Source: Treponema sp.
Lineage (GTDB): Bacteria; Spirochaetota; Spirochaetia; Treponematales; Treponemataceae
DNA length: 50,749 bases
Direction: 5' to 3'
Assembly: GCA_017551705.1 (NCBI GenBank)
Contig: JAFZLA010000032.1
Location: 1 to 50,749, forward strand
The notes under the pieces are model-generated. The model saw only the letters and a program-made list of their open reading frames with translations. It was not told the origin of the DNA and made no database searches. Positions 31,932 through 39,886 of this stretch are shown here, one piece after another (position 1 is the first letter of the stretch; each line of letters begins with the position of its first letter). Made by a program: the position numbers and the translations under genes.

Positions 31932-32183
31932 CTAAATCCTATGCGCGGTGATGATTGTGCAACTGTAAGCGTTGACCGTAATGCGCGCCCCGTCAATTAG
32001 GCAATACCAATTCTTTCCCTTGCGGCTAATGTCGCATTGGGGAGACTCGATTCTTTTACGGCACCAAAGAACGGGGTCGCCGGCTTGGGCTCCAAGGCCA
32101 AGATTTTTTGCGATGCGTTCCGCGCCCATCGGGGTTGTGTGAAGCTTTTCGATGTTTTGCAAGAGTTCATTTTTGCTTGTCAT
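31932..32183 (-). CDS. DUF3781 family protein
   Basis: 83 residues. It matches DUF3781, a short family of unknown function (LHTTPMGAERIAKNLGL, DPVLWCRKRIESP, CDISRKGKNWYCLIDGARIT, VNAYSCTIITAHRI). It carries three cysteines and a Trp-Tyr-Cys core. It is the first gene of the operon. The -10 box TATAAT ends 8 nt before its ATG, with no Shine-Dalgarno, so it is predicted to be leaderless. It sits directly behind a palindromic site that overlaps the -35 region. Confidence 0.85.
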   Translation of the reverse strand: MTSKNELLQNIEKLHTTPMGAERIAKNLGLGAQAGDPVLWCRKRIESPQCDISRKGKNWYCLIDGARITVNAYSCTIITAHRI

Positions 32184-32191
32184 ATGCCATG

Positions 32192-32230
32192 ATTATAGCG
32201 CGCAAAATATGACAACAGCATGTCATATTT
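32192..32230 (-). promoter_or_regulatory. Promoter and operator of the DUF3781 operon
   Basis: TATAAT -10 (32192-32197) on the minus strand. A palindrome AAATATGACA, 6 nt, TGTCATATTT (32205-32230) is centred on the -35 position, and another TGTCATAT half-site spans the start codon (32179-32186). The palindrome is a likely operator; the adjacent WYL regulator is the obvious candidate. Confidence 0.7.
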
Positions 32231-32258
32231 GAGGTTGAAAATATTTTTCAACCTCAAA
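32228..32258. repeat. Perfect 14-bp stem hairpin
   Basis: TTTGAGGTTGAAAA, loop TAT, TTTTCAACCTCAAA. It lies between the WYL terminator and the operon promoter and resembles the hairpins at 2471 and 10231. Confidence 0.75.
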
Positions 32259-32303
32259 AACGACTGAGTCAAGGCTTTAAGCGAAGCGTGCCTTGACCAG
32301 TCG
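32256..32303 (-). terminator. Terminator after the WYL regulator
   Basis: Minus strand: CGACTGGTCAAGGC pairs with GCCTTGACTCAGTCG (one bulged base), then TTTTT. It starts 4 nt after the stop codon and insulates the operon that follows. Confidence 0.88.
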
Positions 32304-32306
32304 TAT

Positions 32307-33242
32307 TTAAGGTTGATATTGCAAAGAAATTTTTTGGGCAAGTTGGACGACCTGTTCTTTGACGCGCGCGGGCGAAACAATTTTAAGGTCTGGGCCAAAG
32401 GACAAAAGATATTCGCAAATCCAAGGCGTGTCGGGGGCCAAAAACGTCACCGCCGCGCTTTTGTCTTTGCCGACTTTGACCTCTTGGCAAACAAACGCGT
32501 CCATTAAATACGATATCTTTTGCGCGGCGACTTTGGCCTTTATCGCAATCATTTTTGGCTTTTCTTGCGCGGGGTACAAGTCGCGCGCGCTCTTTTTGTC
32601 GCCGTCCAATTTTTGGGCATAAAAAGAGTTTTGGCTGACAGTCGCCGCGCGGCCGGTTTGTATTACGTTCCGCATTCGGCTAAGCTTAAAAAAGCGTTCC
32701 TCTTTGTTGGAATCGCTCCAGCCGTCAAGATACCAAGCCTGGCCCTTAAAAAGAAGCTTCCACGGATGGACGGTTTTCTTTTGCGCCTTTCCGTCACCCG
32801 AAAAATAATCAAAAACCACTTGCCGCTTTTTTAAGATTGAATCGCGCAGCGTGGCGAACAGAGTCCGCACTTCGGAGCCTTCGGGACTCCACGGGGCAAA
32901 GTCAACTTCAAGCCAATCAGCCTCGCTTGCCACAAGATGCGAAAGCTTTTGTTCGGTCTTGACGTTGGCGCCAAGCGCGTTGAGAGCTTTTACGCTAGAC
33001 ACAATGGCGAGCCTGTCTTCTTCGCTAAGAAGGGTGTTGTCCATCGCGAATTTTTCCGAGATTGCAATTCCGCCGCCCCGGCCTTTTAAAGAGTAAATCG
33101 GAATGCCCGAAACGCAGAGCGCGTCCACCCAGCGGTAAATCGTTCGGACGCTCACGCCAAAGCGGGCGGCCATCTCTTTTGCGGTGGCGCGCTTTTTGTC
33201 AATCAAGACGTAGACAAATTCAAAAAGCTGGTCTATTTGCAA
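32307..33242 (-). CDS. HTH-WYL transcriptional regulator
   Basis: 311 residues from a TTG start (33242) behind GAGGCGG; a longer reading has no start signal and overlaps the upstream gene. Residues about 1-60 are a winged HTH (LFEFVYVLIDKKRATAKEMA, ARFGVSVRTIYRWVDAL, GGGIAIS). The WYL domain follows (FDYFSGDGKAQKKTVHPWKL, then FKGQAWYLDGWSDSN with W-Y-L, then FFKLSRM). WYL proteins sense ligands such as nucleic acids and often act in DNA-damage or defence responses. It overlaps the exported hydrolase gene by 10 bp and lies upstream of the DUF3781 operon, which it may regulate. Confidence 0.88.
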   Translation of the reverse strand: MQIDQLFEFVYVLIDKKRATAKEMAARFGVSVRTIYRWVDALCVSGIPIYSLKGRGGGIAISEKFAMDNTLLSEEDRLAIVSSVKALNALGANVKTEQKLSHLVASEADWLEVDFAPWSPEGSEVRTLFATLRDSILKKRQVVFDYFSGDGKAQKKTVHPWKLLFKGQAWYLDGWSDSNKEERFFKLSRMRNVIQTGRAATVSQNSFYAQKLDGDKKSARDLYPAQEKPKMIAIKAKVAAQKISYLMDAFVCQEVKVGKDKSAAVTFLAPDTPWICEYLLSFGPDLKIVSPARVKEQVVQLAQKISLQYQP

Positions 33243-34066
33243 TTGACCGCCTCGCAAAGCCAATCCATAAAAGTTTCTTCGCCGCCGCCCTTGTCGCGCA
33301 GGCCCGTCTTGTCTTTTAGCTCCACGTAAAAGTGGTGGCGGGTTTGGTATTGGACGTAGCGGGAATCCTTGCAAAAGCGCGCGACGCGGCGGCCTGTGGG
33401 CATTCCCTGTTCAAAAATTCCTTTGTCGTCTTCGGAATTGGCCCAGTAAAATCTAATAGGAAGAACGCGCAAAATTTCCCAAAAACTCATTTGATAAAAG
33501 CCGCTTCCAGACACAACGGCCTTTAAAAGGCGAGGCTGCGCGCAGGCAAGTTCCGCCGCGAATTTGGCGCCTTGCGAAAAACCGTAGGCGATGATGTTTT
33601 CTTTGTCAATGCATTTGTTTTTTAGGCAAACGTTTTGAATCAAAAGGCTTGTTCCATGCGGGTCGGTAAAATAATTTACGCGCGAAAACATCAAAAGAAC
33701 TGCGGCGCCTTTTGGGTAAATTTTTTCTTGGAAATCTTGGCTGGTAAAAATTCTTCCATATTTAAATGCCTGCCCCTTTTCGTCGGAACCGTGGAACACG
33801 ACGATGAGCGGAAGCTTTGCCTCAACGTTGTCATTGTCCTCGCGATATTGTGGCGGAAGGTAAAGGTAATACTGGTGGCCGCTGTAAGATTTTTCGTAAG
33901 ACCAAATGCCGGACTTGCTGGCCTCTTCCGAAAAATAATACGCTGCGTCAAACATCAGCTCCAGCGGCTTTCGAGAGTACAAATATTTTTTAACGCCAAA
34001 GAGCGCCGCGATTATCGCAAGAACAACTGCGGCGACTATGGCAACGCGCGCAATTTTTTTATTCAT
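33233..34066 (-). CDS. exported alpha/beta hydrolase, esterase/depolymerase-like
   Basis: 277 residues. Residues 1-25 form a hydrophobic signal or anchor (RVAIVAAVVLAIIAALFGV), so it is periplasmic or membrane-tethered. The hydrolase core has LPLIVVFHGSDEKGQAF (oxyanion strand) and AYGFSQGAKFAAELA with the nucleophile Ser in GFSQG; the catalytic His probably lies in TRHHFYVEL near 240 and an acid in NSEDDKG near 215. It resembles PHB-depolymerase/feruloyl-esterase-like enzymes. It overlaps the WYL gene by 10 bp and follows the alcohol dehydrogenase gene by 16 nt. Substrate unknown. Confidence 0.84.
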   Translation of the reverse strand: MNKKIARVAIVAAVVLAIIAALFGVKKYLYSRKPLELMFDAAYYFSEEASKSGIWSYEKSYSGHQYYLYLPPQYREDNDNVEAKLPLIVVFHGSDEKGQAFKYGRIFTSQDFQEKIYPKGAAVLLMFSRVNYFTDPHGTSLLIQNVCLKNKCIDKENIIAYGFSQGAKFAAELACAQPRLLKAVVSGSGFYQMSFWEILRVLPIRFYWANSEDDKGIFEQGMPTGRRVARFCKDSRYVQYQTRHHFYVELKDKTGLRDKGGGEETFMDWLCEAVNCK

Positions 34067-34082
34067 AACACCTATTATGCCG

Positions 34083-35258
34083 TTAAACCATCATCTTGTA
34101 AATCTTGGCGCAGTCGTCTTGGTTGAGCGTGACAAAGCCGCTAATTGTTCCTGTGCGGCCGTCGCCGTAGCAAAGAGTTTTGACAAGCGCGGGAATGTCC
34201 GCTTCCTTGGCGCCAAGCTCGGAAAAATTTTTGGGCATGCCGATTGAGCAAAGGAAATTTTGGAAGGCGTTGATTCCTTCGAGCGCGGTGACTTCGGGAT
34301 GGTCAAAATCCATTTGGCAGCCCCATACGCGGACGGCCACTTTTGCAAAGCGCATTACGTCGTGGTTCATCACGTATTTAAAGACCGCCGGCATAGTGAC
34401 CGCAAGGCCCGCGCCGTGGGCGCAGTCGTAAAGCGCGGACAGCTCGTGCTCGATTCCGTGGCTGTTCCAATCCTGAGTGCGACCGACGCCGCAAGAATTG
34501 TTGTGCGCCATCATTCCCGCCCACATGATGTTGGCTCGCGCCTCGTAATTGTTTGGGTCGGCGATGACGCGGGGAGTCTCATGCTTCATCGTAAGAAGAA
34601 GCGCTTCGATAAGGCGGTCGGTGACTTCGACGTCTTTTGTGTTGGTTAAATAGCGCTCGTAAAGGTGCGCCATGATGTCCGTCGCGCCGGCAGCCGTTTG
34701 GAATGCGGGAAGCGTTTGCGTCAGCGCGGGGTTCAATATGCTGAACTTAGGGCGGATCGCGTCGCCGTTGGCTCCGCGCTTGAACATTCCTTCCTCTTTT
34801 GTGATTACTGAATTGGGGCTGCCTTCGCTTCCGGCGGCGGCGATTGTAAGAACCGTTCCAACTGGGAGCGCCTTTTCAATTTCTTTTCCGCTGTAAAAAT
34901 CCCAAAAGTCTCCGTCGTACAAAACGCCGGCGGCGATAGCTTTTGCGGAGTCGATTGTGCTTCCGCCTCCGACCGCAAGGACAAAGTCAACTTTTTCTTT
35001 TTTGCAAAGGTCGATTCCTTGGTAGACAAGGCCGCTGCGGGGATTAGGCTGGACTCCGCCAAGCTCAACGTAAGAAAGGCCCGCCGCCTTTAACGACGCT
35101 TCCACCCTGTCCAAAAGGCCGGACGCCTTGGCGCTCTTTCCTCCAAAGTGAACCAAAACCTTGTTGGCTCCAAAGCGCTTGGCCAAAGCGCCTGTCTGGC
35201 TTTCGGTATCCTTTCCAAAAGCAAAATACGTTGGCGAATAAAAAGTAAAATTGTCCAT
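34083..35258 (-). CDS. iron-containing alcohol dehydrogenase
   Basis: 391 residues from ATG 35258 behind GGAG. The type III family is clear: NAD(P)-binding VLAVGGGSTIDSAKAIAAG, metal ligands in GATDIMAHLYERYL and HGIEHELSALYDCAHGAGLA, with two His residues and an Asp. It resembles butanol dehydrogenase-type enzymes that reduce aldehydes with NAD(P)H, as in fermentation. It has its own promoter (TTGCAA, N16, TATCAT). Confidence 0.93.
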   Translation of the reverse strand: MDNFTFYSPTYFAFGKDTESQTGALAKRFGANKVLVHFGGKSAKASGLLDRVEASLKAAGLSYVELGGVQPNPRSGLVYQGIDLCKKEKVDFVLAVGGGSTIDSAKAIAAGVLYDGDFWDFYSGKEIEKALPVGTVLTIAAAGSEGSPNSVITKEEGMFKRGANGDAIRPKFSILNPALTQTLPAFQTAAGATDIMAHLYERYLTNTKDVEVTDRLIEALLLTMKHETPRVIADPNNYEARANIMWAGMMAHNNSCGVGRTQDWNSHGIEHELSALYDCAHGAGLAVTMPAVFKYVMNHDVMRFAKVAVRVWGCQMDFDHPEVTALEGINAFQNFLCSIGMPKNFSELGAKEADIPALVKTLCYGDGRTGTISGFVTLNQDDCAKIYKMMV

Positions 35259-35279
35259 CAAAAAATCTCCTTTACCAAT

Positions 35280-35307
35280 ATGATAACCGAGATTTGTAAA
35301 ATTGCAA
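35280..35307 (-). promoter_or_regulatory. Alcohol dehydrogenase promoter
   Basis: Minus strand: TTGCAA, 16-bp spacer, TATCAT, about 21 nt before the ATG, with AAAGGAG between. Confidence 0.7.
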
Positions 35308-35314
35308 GTGGAAT

Positions 35315-35986
35315 TTACCTTGTCGTTCCGCCGTGAAAGTAGCACTCGTAAACTTTTTGGTCGTTCCAAAAAATTTCTTCGTAGCCTTGGAACCAGCTAA
35401 AGTCGCCGTTGACGCTGCACTTGTAAAGGTACTCGCCGTCTTGGTAGCGCTCGGGGCCGCGGTATGGCATTTTTTTGTCGGCGTGGCGCAAAGCGTCCTT
35501 TAAAAAGTTTCCGCTAAATTCTTTTGCAAGAACGCGGCCCATGTAGTTCATCGCGTAAACCGACGCGCCCTTTTTCCAAACCGCTTCTTCGCCCGCAAAC
35601 TGCTCGCCGCCAACGTAAGTGTCGTGGTAAGTCCACTCGCCGTTTTGGTAACGATAGTCGTGCGAGTCCAAGCGCGTCGAAGGCGCTTCGTTCATAAAGG
35701 CAGCGTAAGTGTTCACGTTTGCCTCAAGGCGGAATTTTATCAACTCGTCAAGGTCTGTCGTTCCGCCGGAGCTGAGGCTTGCCATGCACTCTCCGTCGCG
35801 CACAAGGTAGTCCACGGTGACGTTCATCAAGTCACTTATTTGAATCAAGTTTGAAATGTCGGGATACGCCTGGCCGGATTCCCACTTGGCCACCGCCTGG
35901 CGCGACACGTTGATTTTTTCGGCAAGGGCTTCTTGCGTGATTCCCTTGTTCTTTCGCAATATCACAAGCTTTTCAGAAAATATCAT
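35315..35986 (-). CDS. Xre HTH regulator with DUF5680 domain
   Basis: 223 residues, ATG behind GGAGG. Residues about 4-62 are an HTH_3 domain (EKLVILRKNKGITQEALAEK, SRQAVAKWESGQAYPDISNL). The C-terminal about 150 residues match DUF5680 (EWTYHDTYVGGEQFAGEEAV, YAMNYMGRVL, DGEYLYKCSVNGDFSWFQGY, EIFWNDQKVYECYFHGG), a family common in gut Firmicutes and possibly ligand-binding. It probably regulates genes in response to an unknown ligand. Confidence 0.88.
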   Translation of the reverse strand: MIFSEKLVILRKNKGITQEALAEKINVSRQAVAKWESGQAYPDISNLIQISDLMNVTVDYLVRDGECMASLSSGGTTDLDELIKFRLEANVNTYAAFMNEAPSTRLDSHDYRYQNGEWTYHDTYVGGEQFAGEEAVWKKGASVYAMNYMGRVLAKEFSGNFLKDALRHADKKMPYRGPERYQDGEYLYKCSVNGDFSWFQGYEEIFWNDQKVYECYFHGGTTR

Positions 35987-36064
35987 TTTCTTCCTCCATT
36001 AGAAAAAATCTTAGCGCGGAAGCGGCGGCGTCTCAACCAACCTGCGGTGGCTTTTGCGCTACTT

Positions 36065-37027
36065 TTAGTTTACATAAACAGAAAATTTTTCCAGCACGCG
36101 CTCGGGGTAATACGAAAGCTTTGCCTTGCGCAGACCTTCGATTCCAAGGTCTTCCTCGCGGTTTAGGAATTCAGTGACGGCGATTTTGGCAAACTGGTTG
36201 TTGATGACAGCGTAGCCGCCGTCGCGTCCGTAGGCGGAAAGGCATTTTTCAAAGTGAACGTCGGTCACGCTCGCGCTCAAAAGGCTTGCCACGCAAAAAG
36301 CTGCGGGAACGCTGTAAACATACAAAACGCCGCCTGTCATTCCGCAAGTTTTTTCAAAAGCGGCGAAGTTGTCCAAGGCGTTAAAGATTATGTCGCGCTC
36401 GGCCTGCAAGTCAGCAAACGTTCCTTCTTGTTGGGCGGCGGCAGAATTTTCTGCCAGCCACTTTTCTTCTATCGCGCGCGCGTCGCCAAGATTGGCGGCG
36501 GTCAGCGGCTCAAATTTATAGTCGGAATATTTGGCATTGAATTGGTTTATGTGGTTGCGCTTTTTGCTGTATTTTTTTCCGGGAAGGTTTGCCAAGTCTG
36601 CCGCACGATAAATGTAGTCGCCAAATTCCGACTGCGGGCAAACTTTTGCGTCAGGGTAAATTTTTAGGAGCGCGTCTTTTTCGGCTGCCGTAATGTTTTC
36701 AAAGGCAAAGGGAAGGCCCAAGATTTTTGCCTCGCTTGCAAGAGCGGCGACGGCGGCTTCTTGGTCAACCGAAACGGTGGCGGCGGCGTCAGCTTTTGGG
36801 CTGACCATAACGTCCGCGTCCAACTTGTGCGGAAAGGCAAAGTAGGCGCGGCCGTTAAAAAACAATTTTTCAAAAAACCAGCCGCCCTCAAACGCGATTT
36901 GCGCGCCGTATTTTTCTTTGTACAAAAGCGTGTTGACAGCGCCGTAATTGTTGGCAAAGATTGCGTTCCCCAACGCGCATTTTTGAAGAGTCTCCAAATC
37001 TGAAAGTTCCGCCGTCCGCCAGATCAT
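36065..37027 (-). CDS. DUF2156 family protein
   Basis: 320 residues, start ATG at 37027 (no Shine-Dalgarno; -10 TATAGT 13 nt upstream). It has the GNAT-like fold of DUF2156, related to the catalytic part of phosphatidylglycerol lysyltransferases: CPQSEFGDYIYRAADLANLP, YSKKRNHINQFNAKYSDYKF, LGIEGLRKAKLSYYPERVLE. No transmembrane domain is attached, so it is a soluble aminoacyl- or acyltransferase-like protein. Substrate unknown. Confidence 0.87.
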   Translation of the reverse strand: MIWRTAELSDLETLQKCALGNAIFANNYGAVNTLLYKEKYGAQIAFEGGWFFEKLFFNGRAYFAFPHKLDADVMVSPKADAAATVSVDQEAAVAALASEAKILGLPFAFENITAAEKDALLKIYPDAKVCPQSEFGDYIYRAADLANLPGKKYSKKRNHINQFNAKYSDYKFEPLTAANLGDARAIEEKWLAENSAAAQQEGTFADLQAERDIIFNALDNFAAFEKTCGMTGGVLYVYSVPAAFCVASLLSASVTDVHFEKCLSAYGRDGGYAVINNQFAKIAVTEFLNREEDLGIEGLRKAKLSYYPERVLEKFSVYVN

Positions 37028-37040
37028 GTTAGTTATGAAA

Positions 37041-37069
37041 ACTATATCAGCAAAAAGATTTGACTGCAA
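37041..37069 (-). promoter_or_regulatory. Promoter of the DUF2156 gene
   Basis: Minus strand: TTGCAG, 17-bp spacer, TATAGT, about 13 nt before the ATG. Confidence 0.7.
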
Positions 37070-37083
37070 GATGGGGCTTCGCA

Positions 37084-37112
37084 TTGACAAAAAGACTCCT
37101 TCAAGCTATAAA
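37084..37112 (+). promoter_or_regulatory. Orphan promoter in front of the symporter remnant
   Basis: TTGACA, 17-bp spacer, TATAAA. It is intact although the gene that it should drive is broken. Confidence 0.75.
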
Positions 37113-37126
37113 TTTAACGGTAAAAT

Positions 37127-37378
37127 GGCAAAGGGGCCGAAGGATTAGAATTCTTGCGGCTTGCCATGCAGATTTTTGTTGCCCTCATTCTTGCTGTAAT
37201 TGCAGGTCTTCTCATGCAGAAGGTTCCTGAGATTGCAACTGAATATATCAAACCCTTTGGTACAATTTTTTTAAATCTTGTTAAATTTATCGTTTGTCCA
37301 ATCGTTCTTTTTTCGATTATGGCAGGCATTGTTTCAATGAAGGATCTTAAAAAACTTGCCGCTAAAAACCCACAATAA
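37127..37378 (+). pseudogene. N-terminal remnant of a dicarboxylate/glutamate:cation symporter
   Basis: The open frame encodes about 80 residues matching the first two helices of the DAACS (GltP/DctA) family: MQIFVALILAVIAGLLMQ, then YIKPFGTIFLNLVKFIVCPI, then LFSIMAGIVSMKDLKKLA. Intact members are about 400 residues, so only about one fifth is left. The upstream ATG at 37125 is in a different frame, so translation initiation is also disrupted. The remnant stops where the convergent TauE/SafE gene ends (37362), so a deletion or replacement occurred there. Base composition changes at the same point. Confidence 0.8.
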
Positions 37379-38117
37379 TTTTTACAAGAAGCAAAGTTAA
37401 AACAAAGATGATGAGAGGCTTTACGATTACAGGGCCTTTCGTCATCACAAGTCCTGAACCAATATAATTTCCAAGCATATTGCTTAAAGCCGCTGCAATT
37501 CCAAGCGGAATCATAACCCGCCCGTTAATCAGATACACTACAAGAGCTGATACATTCGTAGAAAAATTGATTACTTTGGTGTGGGCATTTGCCTGCCTGA
37601 GAGACATTTTTGCAAACACATTAAAAGCAATAATCAAAAAGGTGCCGGTTCCAGGACCGTAAAGTCCGTCGTACATTCCAATAACCAGCGCAGAAATCAT
37701 TACAATTATAAAAGTCTTTTTTGAGCAGTCAAAAACTTCTGTTTCGTAAGGTTTGAAAATACGTTTGTTCAAAACGCAGAAAGCTACAACAGGAAGAACA
37801 AATAAGAGCATTGTTTTGAGAACAGTTTCCGGCACGAGGAGAGAAAGTTTGGCGCCAATTGCAGAGCCTAAAAATCCGCACAAAACAGATGGAACGGCAA
37901 GTTTAACAATCACAAGCTTGCCTTTTATAAAACGCGCGGTTGCAAGCCCTGTGCCAAAAGTGGAAGAAAATTTATTTGTTGCAATGGCATTATGAATCGG
38001 GAGTCCCGCAAAAAGATAAGCCGGCAGAGAAATCAAGCCGCCGCCTCCGGCAATAGAATCAATAAAACCTGCAAGAAAAAGCATTGGGCAGACAATTGCA
38101 AAACTAAGTAAAGGCAT
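37362..38117 (-). CDS. TauE/SafE family membrane transporter
   Basis: 251 residues with about seven or eight hydrophobic helices. Family signs are LFLAGFIDSIAGGGGLISLP near the start and GMYDGLYGPGTGTFLIIAF in the second half, both Gly-rich loops of the TSUP family. It exports sulfonates or sulfur anions in known cases; substrate here unknown. Lower GC codon use than its neighbours, together with the GDSL gene, suggests a transferred segment. The -10 TAATAT (TTGCCC 17 bp up) is 5 nt before the ATG, so a leaderless start is likely. Confidence 0.9.
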   Translation of the reverse strand: MPLLSFAIVCPMLFLAGFIDSIAGGGGLISLPAYLFAGLPIHNAIATNKFSSTFGTGLATARFIKGKLVIVKLAVPSVLCGFLGSAIGAKLSLLVPETVLKTMLLFVLPVVAFCVLNKRIFKPYETEVFDCSKKTFIIVMISALVIGMYDGLYGPGTGTFLIIAFNVFAKMSLRQANAHTKVINFSTNVSALVVYLINGRVMIPLGIAAALSNMLGNYIGSGLVMTKGPVIVKPLIIFVLTLLLVKIIVGF

Positions 38118-38122
38118 AGCTT

Positions 38123-38151
38123 ATATTAGCAGAAAGATGAAAACTGGGCAA
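38123..38151 (-). promoter_or_regulatory. TauE/SafE promoter, predicted leaderless
   Basis: Minus strand: TTGCCC, 17-bp spacer, TAATAT, then AAGCT and the ATG. Confidence 0.7.
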
Positions 38152-38188
38152 TTTGTTAGCGCCAGTAGAAAATCGCCATTTGCAACAA

Positions 38189-39349
38189 TTACCGTATCGT
38201 CATCAGAAATAAGCTTTCCGGAACGGCTTCTGCCATCGCTTTGTATGCAGCTTCGCTTGGATGCAGATGGTCACCGCTGTCAAACCCGTCTGCAAAAGCT
38301 TCCGGCTTTTGAGGATTTCTTACAGCCTTGTCAAAATCCACGCATCCATCAAAGATATCACTTGTTCTAAGCCAGTCATTGAATTCATTTCGCAAAACAT
38401 TTCGGAAAGGCTCGTATGTTCGCCAGCCAAAAATCGGAAGAAGAGTGCCAGACCACACTTTCAGCCCAAGTTTTCGCGCATGAGAAACATAAAGATCTTC
38501 AACCCCTTTTTCCAGCTCCTGAACCGTAGGCAGGTCTGACCAGGGGCGGAATTTATTTACTTCCACGCCAACCGGATGAATAATATCATTGATTCCATGC
38601 TGAATTATAACCGCAGAAGCTCCCGCAGCCTGCATTTCAATCGGAAAACGCGTTTCACCCTTAAGGCCATAAGCCGCGTAAGTGATGCAGTCATACTGAC
38701 GCAGAATTCTTGTTCCACAAACGGCGCGGCGAATAACCGCTGCATTATGAAAGCCCTTATCCCAGGCTTTCTGGGCAAGATAATCCGGCCACGACTGAGC
38801 GGTGATTGAATCGCCATAGCATATAAGCGCGTGATTTTTTTCTTCTGTAAAAACATCAATCGTATTTAAAAAGTAAAAACAGTTTGTAGGGCGGCTTAAA
38901 TCAATAGGAAAATTCTTCTGATCCGCAAAATCCCCATAAGCAAACGCGCCGTTTGAAAGCGGTCCGGTCACAAGAGTTCCTGCATTCATTTGCGTAAAAT
39001 CAGCAAAATACATTGAAACTTCTATATAATCGCCGGCATTTACAGAAAAATTAATTTCATCCGAAGTGATTTCTTTTCCGGCCGGAATATGCATTTCCGT
39101 CCCGCCATTCAGCGTGATTGGAACCGGCTTATAATCATCGCCATTAAGAGCCACAAAAGCCTTTGAGATTTTTATTTCTTCTGTTCCAGTTAAATTTGAA
39201 AAATGAAAACGAAGCTTACTTCCTGAAAAAACAACGCGTACAGGATACCGCAGGGTTAAATCTTTTGCATAAACAGCTTCTTTACGGTCTGTAATTGAAG
39301 TTGCGTTTCCCCAGCAGGCAACCCATTTTGTAAAAGGTGTGTCAGACAT
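38189..39349 (-). CDS. GDSL/SGNH-family esterase
   Basis: 386 residues. The C-terminal half is an SGNH hydrolase: block I ICYGDSITAQSWPDYL with the nucleophile Ser near residue 180, block III IIQHGINDIIHP, block V DSGDHLHPSEAAYKAM with the catalytic Asp and His. The N-terminal about 160 residues look like a beta-sandwich (VRVVFSGSKLRFHFSNLTGT, INFSVNAGDYIEVSMYFADF), as in carbohydrate esterases of this type. No signal peptide. It probably deacylates a sugar or glycan. TATAAT lies 20 nt before the start. Codon use is AT-shifted like the adjacent TauE gene. Confidence 0.88.
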   Translation of the reverse strand: MSDTPFTKWVACWGNATSITDRKEAVYAKDLTLRYPVRVVFSGSKLRFHFSNLTGTEEIKISKAFVALNGDDYKPVPITLNGGTEMHIPAGKEITSDEINFSVNAGDYIEVSMYFADFTQMNAGTLVTGPLSNGAFAYGDFADQKNFPIDLSRPTNCFYFLNTIDVFTEEKNHALICYGDSITAQSWPDYLAQKAWDKGFHNAAVIRRAVCGTRILRQYDCITYAAYGLKGETRFPIEMQAAGASAVIIQHGINDIIHPVGVEVNKFRPWSDLPTVQELEKGVEDLYVSHARKLGLKVWSGTLLPIFGWRTYEPFRNVLRNEFNDWLRTSDIFDGCVDFDKAVRNPQKPEAFADGFDSGDHLHPSEAAYKAMAEAVPESLFLMTIR

Positions 39350-39420
39350 TTTATGCTTTATCCAATTGCATTATACCATATTTTTGAAAAAAATCCACCG
39401 GATATTGTTCTTTTTTTCTC

Positions 39421-39864
39421 CTACAATTCCCTGCGCAAGTATATCATATCCACCAATTGAACGCCAGCCTCAAAAATCGGATGGTCGTAGTTGTCGGTAA
39501 AAAAGTTTTTGACAACGTGGTGGCGCGCAAAGCCGCATTTTTTGTAAAAGGGAATTGTCAGCGGGCTGTCGCCGGTTCCCAGTTGCAGAACGCTGTAGGT
39601 GCCGCGATACTTTTGCGCCACAAATTCAATCAATTTTTTGCCGTAGCCCTTGCCCTGGCTTTTTGGGTCGGTGGCGATGTTCTTGATTTCCAAAACGCCG
39701 CCGCCTTCGTCGGTCACGACGCATTCTGCCTTGATTCCGTCATCGTCAAGAACGAACATCGTTCCGCGCTCAAGGTAGCGGTCAACCATGTCTTCCTGCT
39801 CGTCGGCCAAAAGCAAAAGGTCGAGGCATTGTTTTTTGTTTTCTTTCACTTCGCAAATTTCCAT
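39421..39864 (-). CDS. GNAT N-acetyltransferase
   Basis: 147 residues from the ATG behind GGAGGAAAT; earlier reading lacks a start signal. The acetyl-CoA binding loop is DPKSQGKGYGKKLIEFVAQK (Q/R-x-x-G-x-G/A), preceded by a beta strand GVLEIKNIAT and followed by VLQLGTGDSPLTIPFYKKCG. Donor is probably acetyl-CoA; acceptor unknown. It starts 22 nt after the ABC-F gene ends, so it is in that operon, which suggests modification of a small toxic molecule or ribosomal drug. Confidence 0.9.
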   Translation of the reverse strand: MEICEVKENKKQCLDLLLLADEQEDMVDRYLERGTMFVLDDDGIKAECVVTDEGGGVLEIKNIATDPKSQGKGYGKKLIEFVAQKYRGTYSVLQLGTGDSPLTIPFYKKCGFARHHVVKNFFTDNYDHPIFEAGVQLVDMIYLRREL

Positions 39865-39886
39865 ATTTCCTCCTAATGACAAACGC

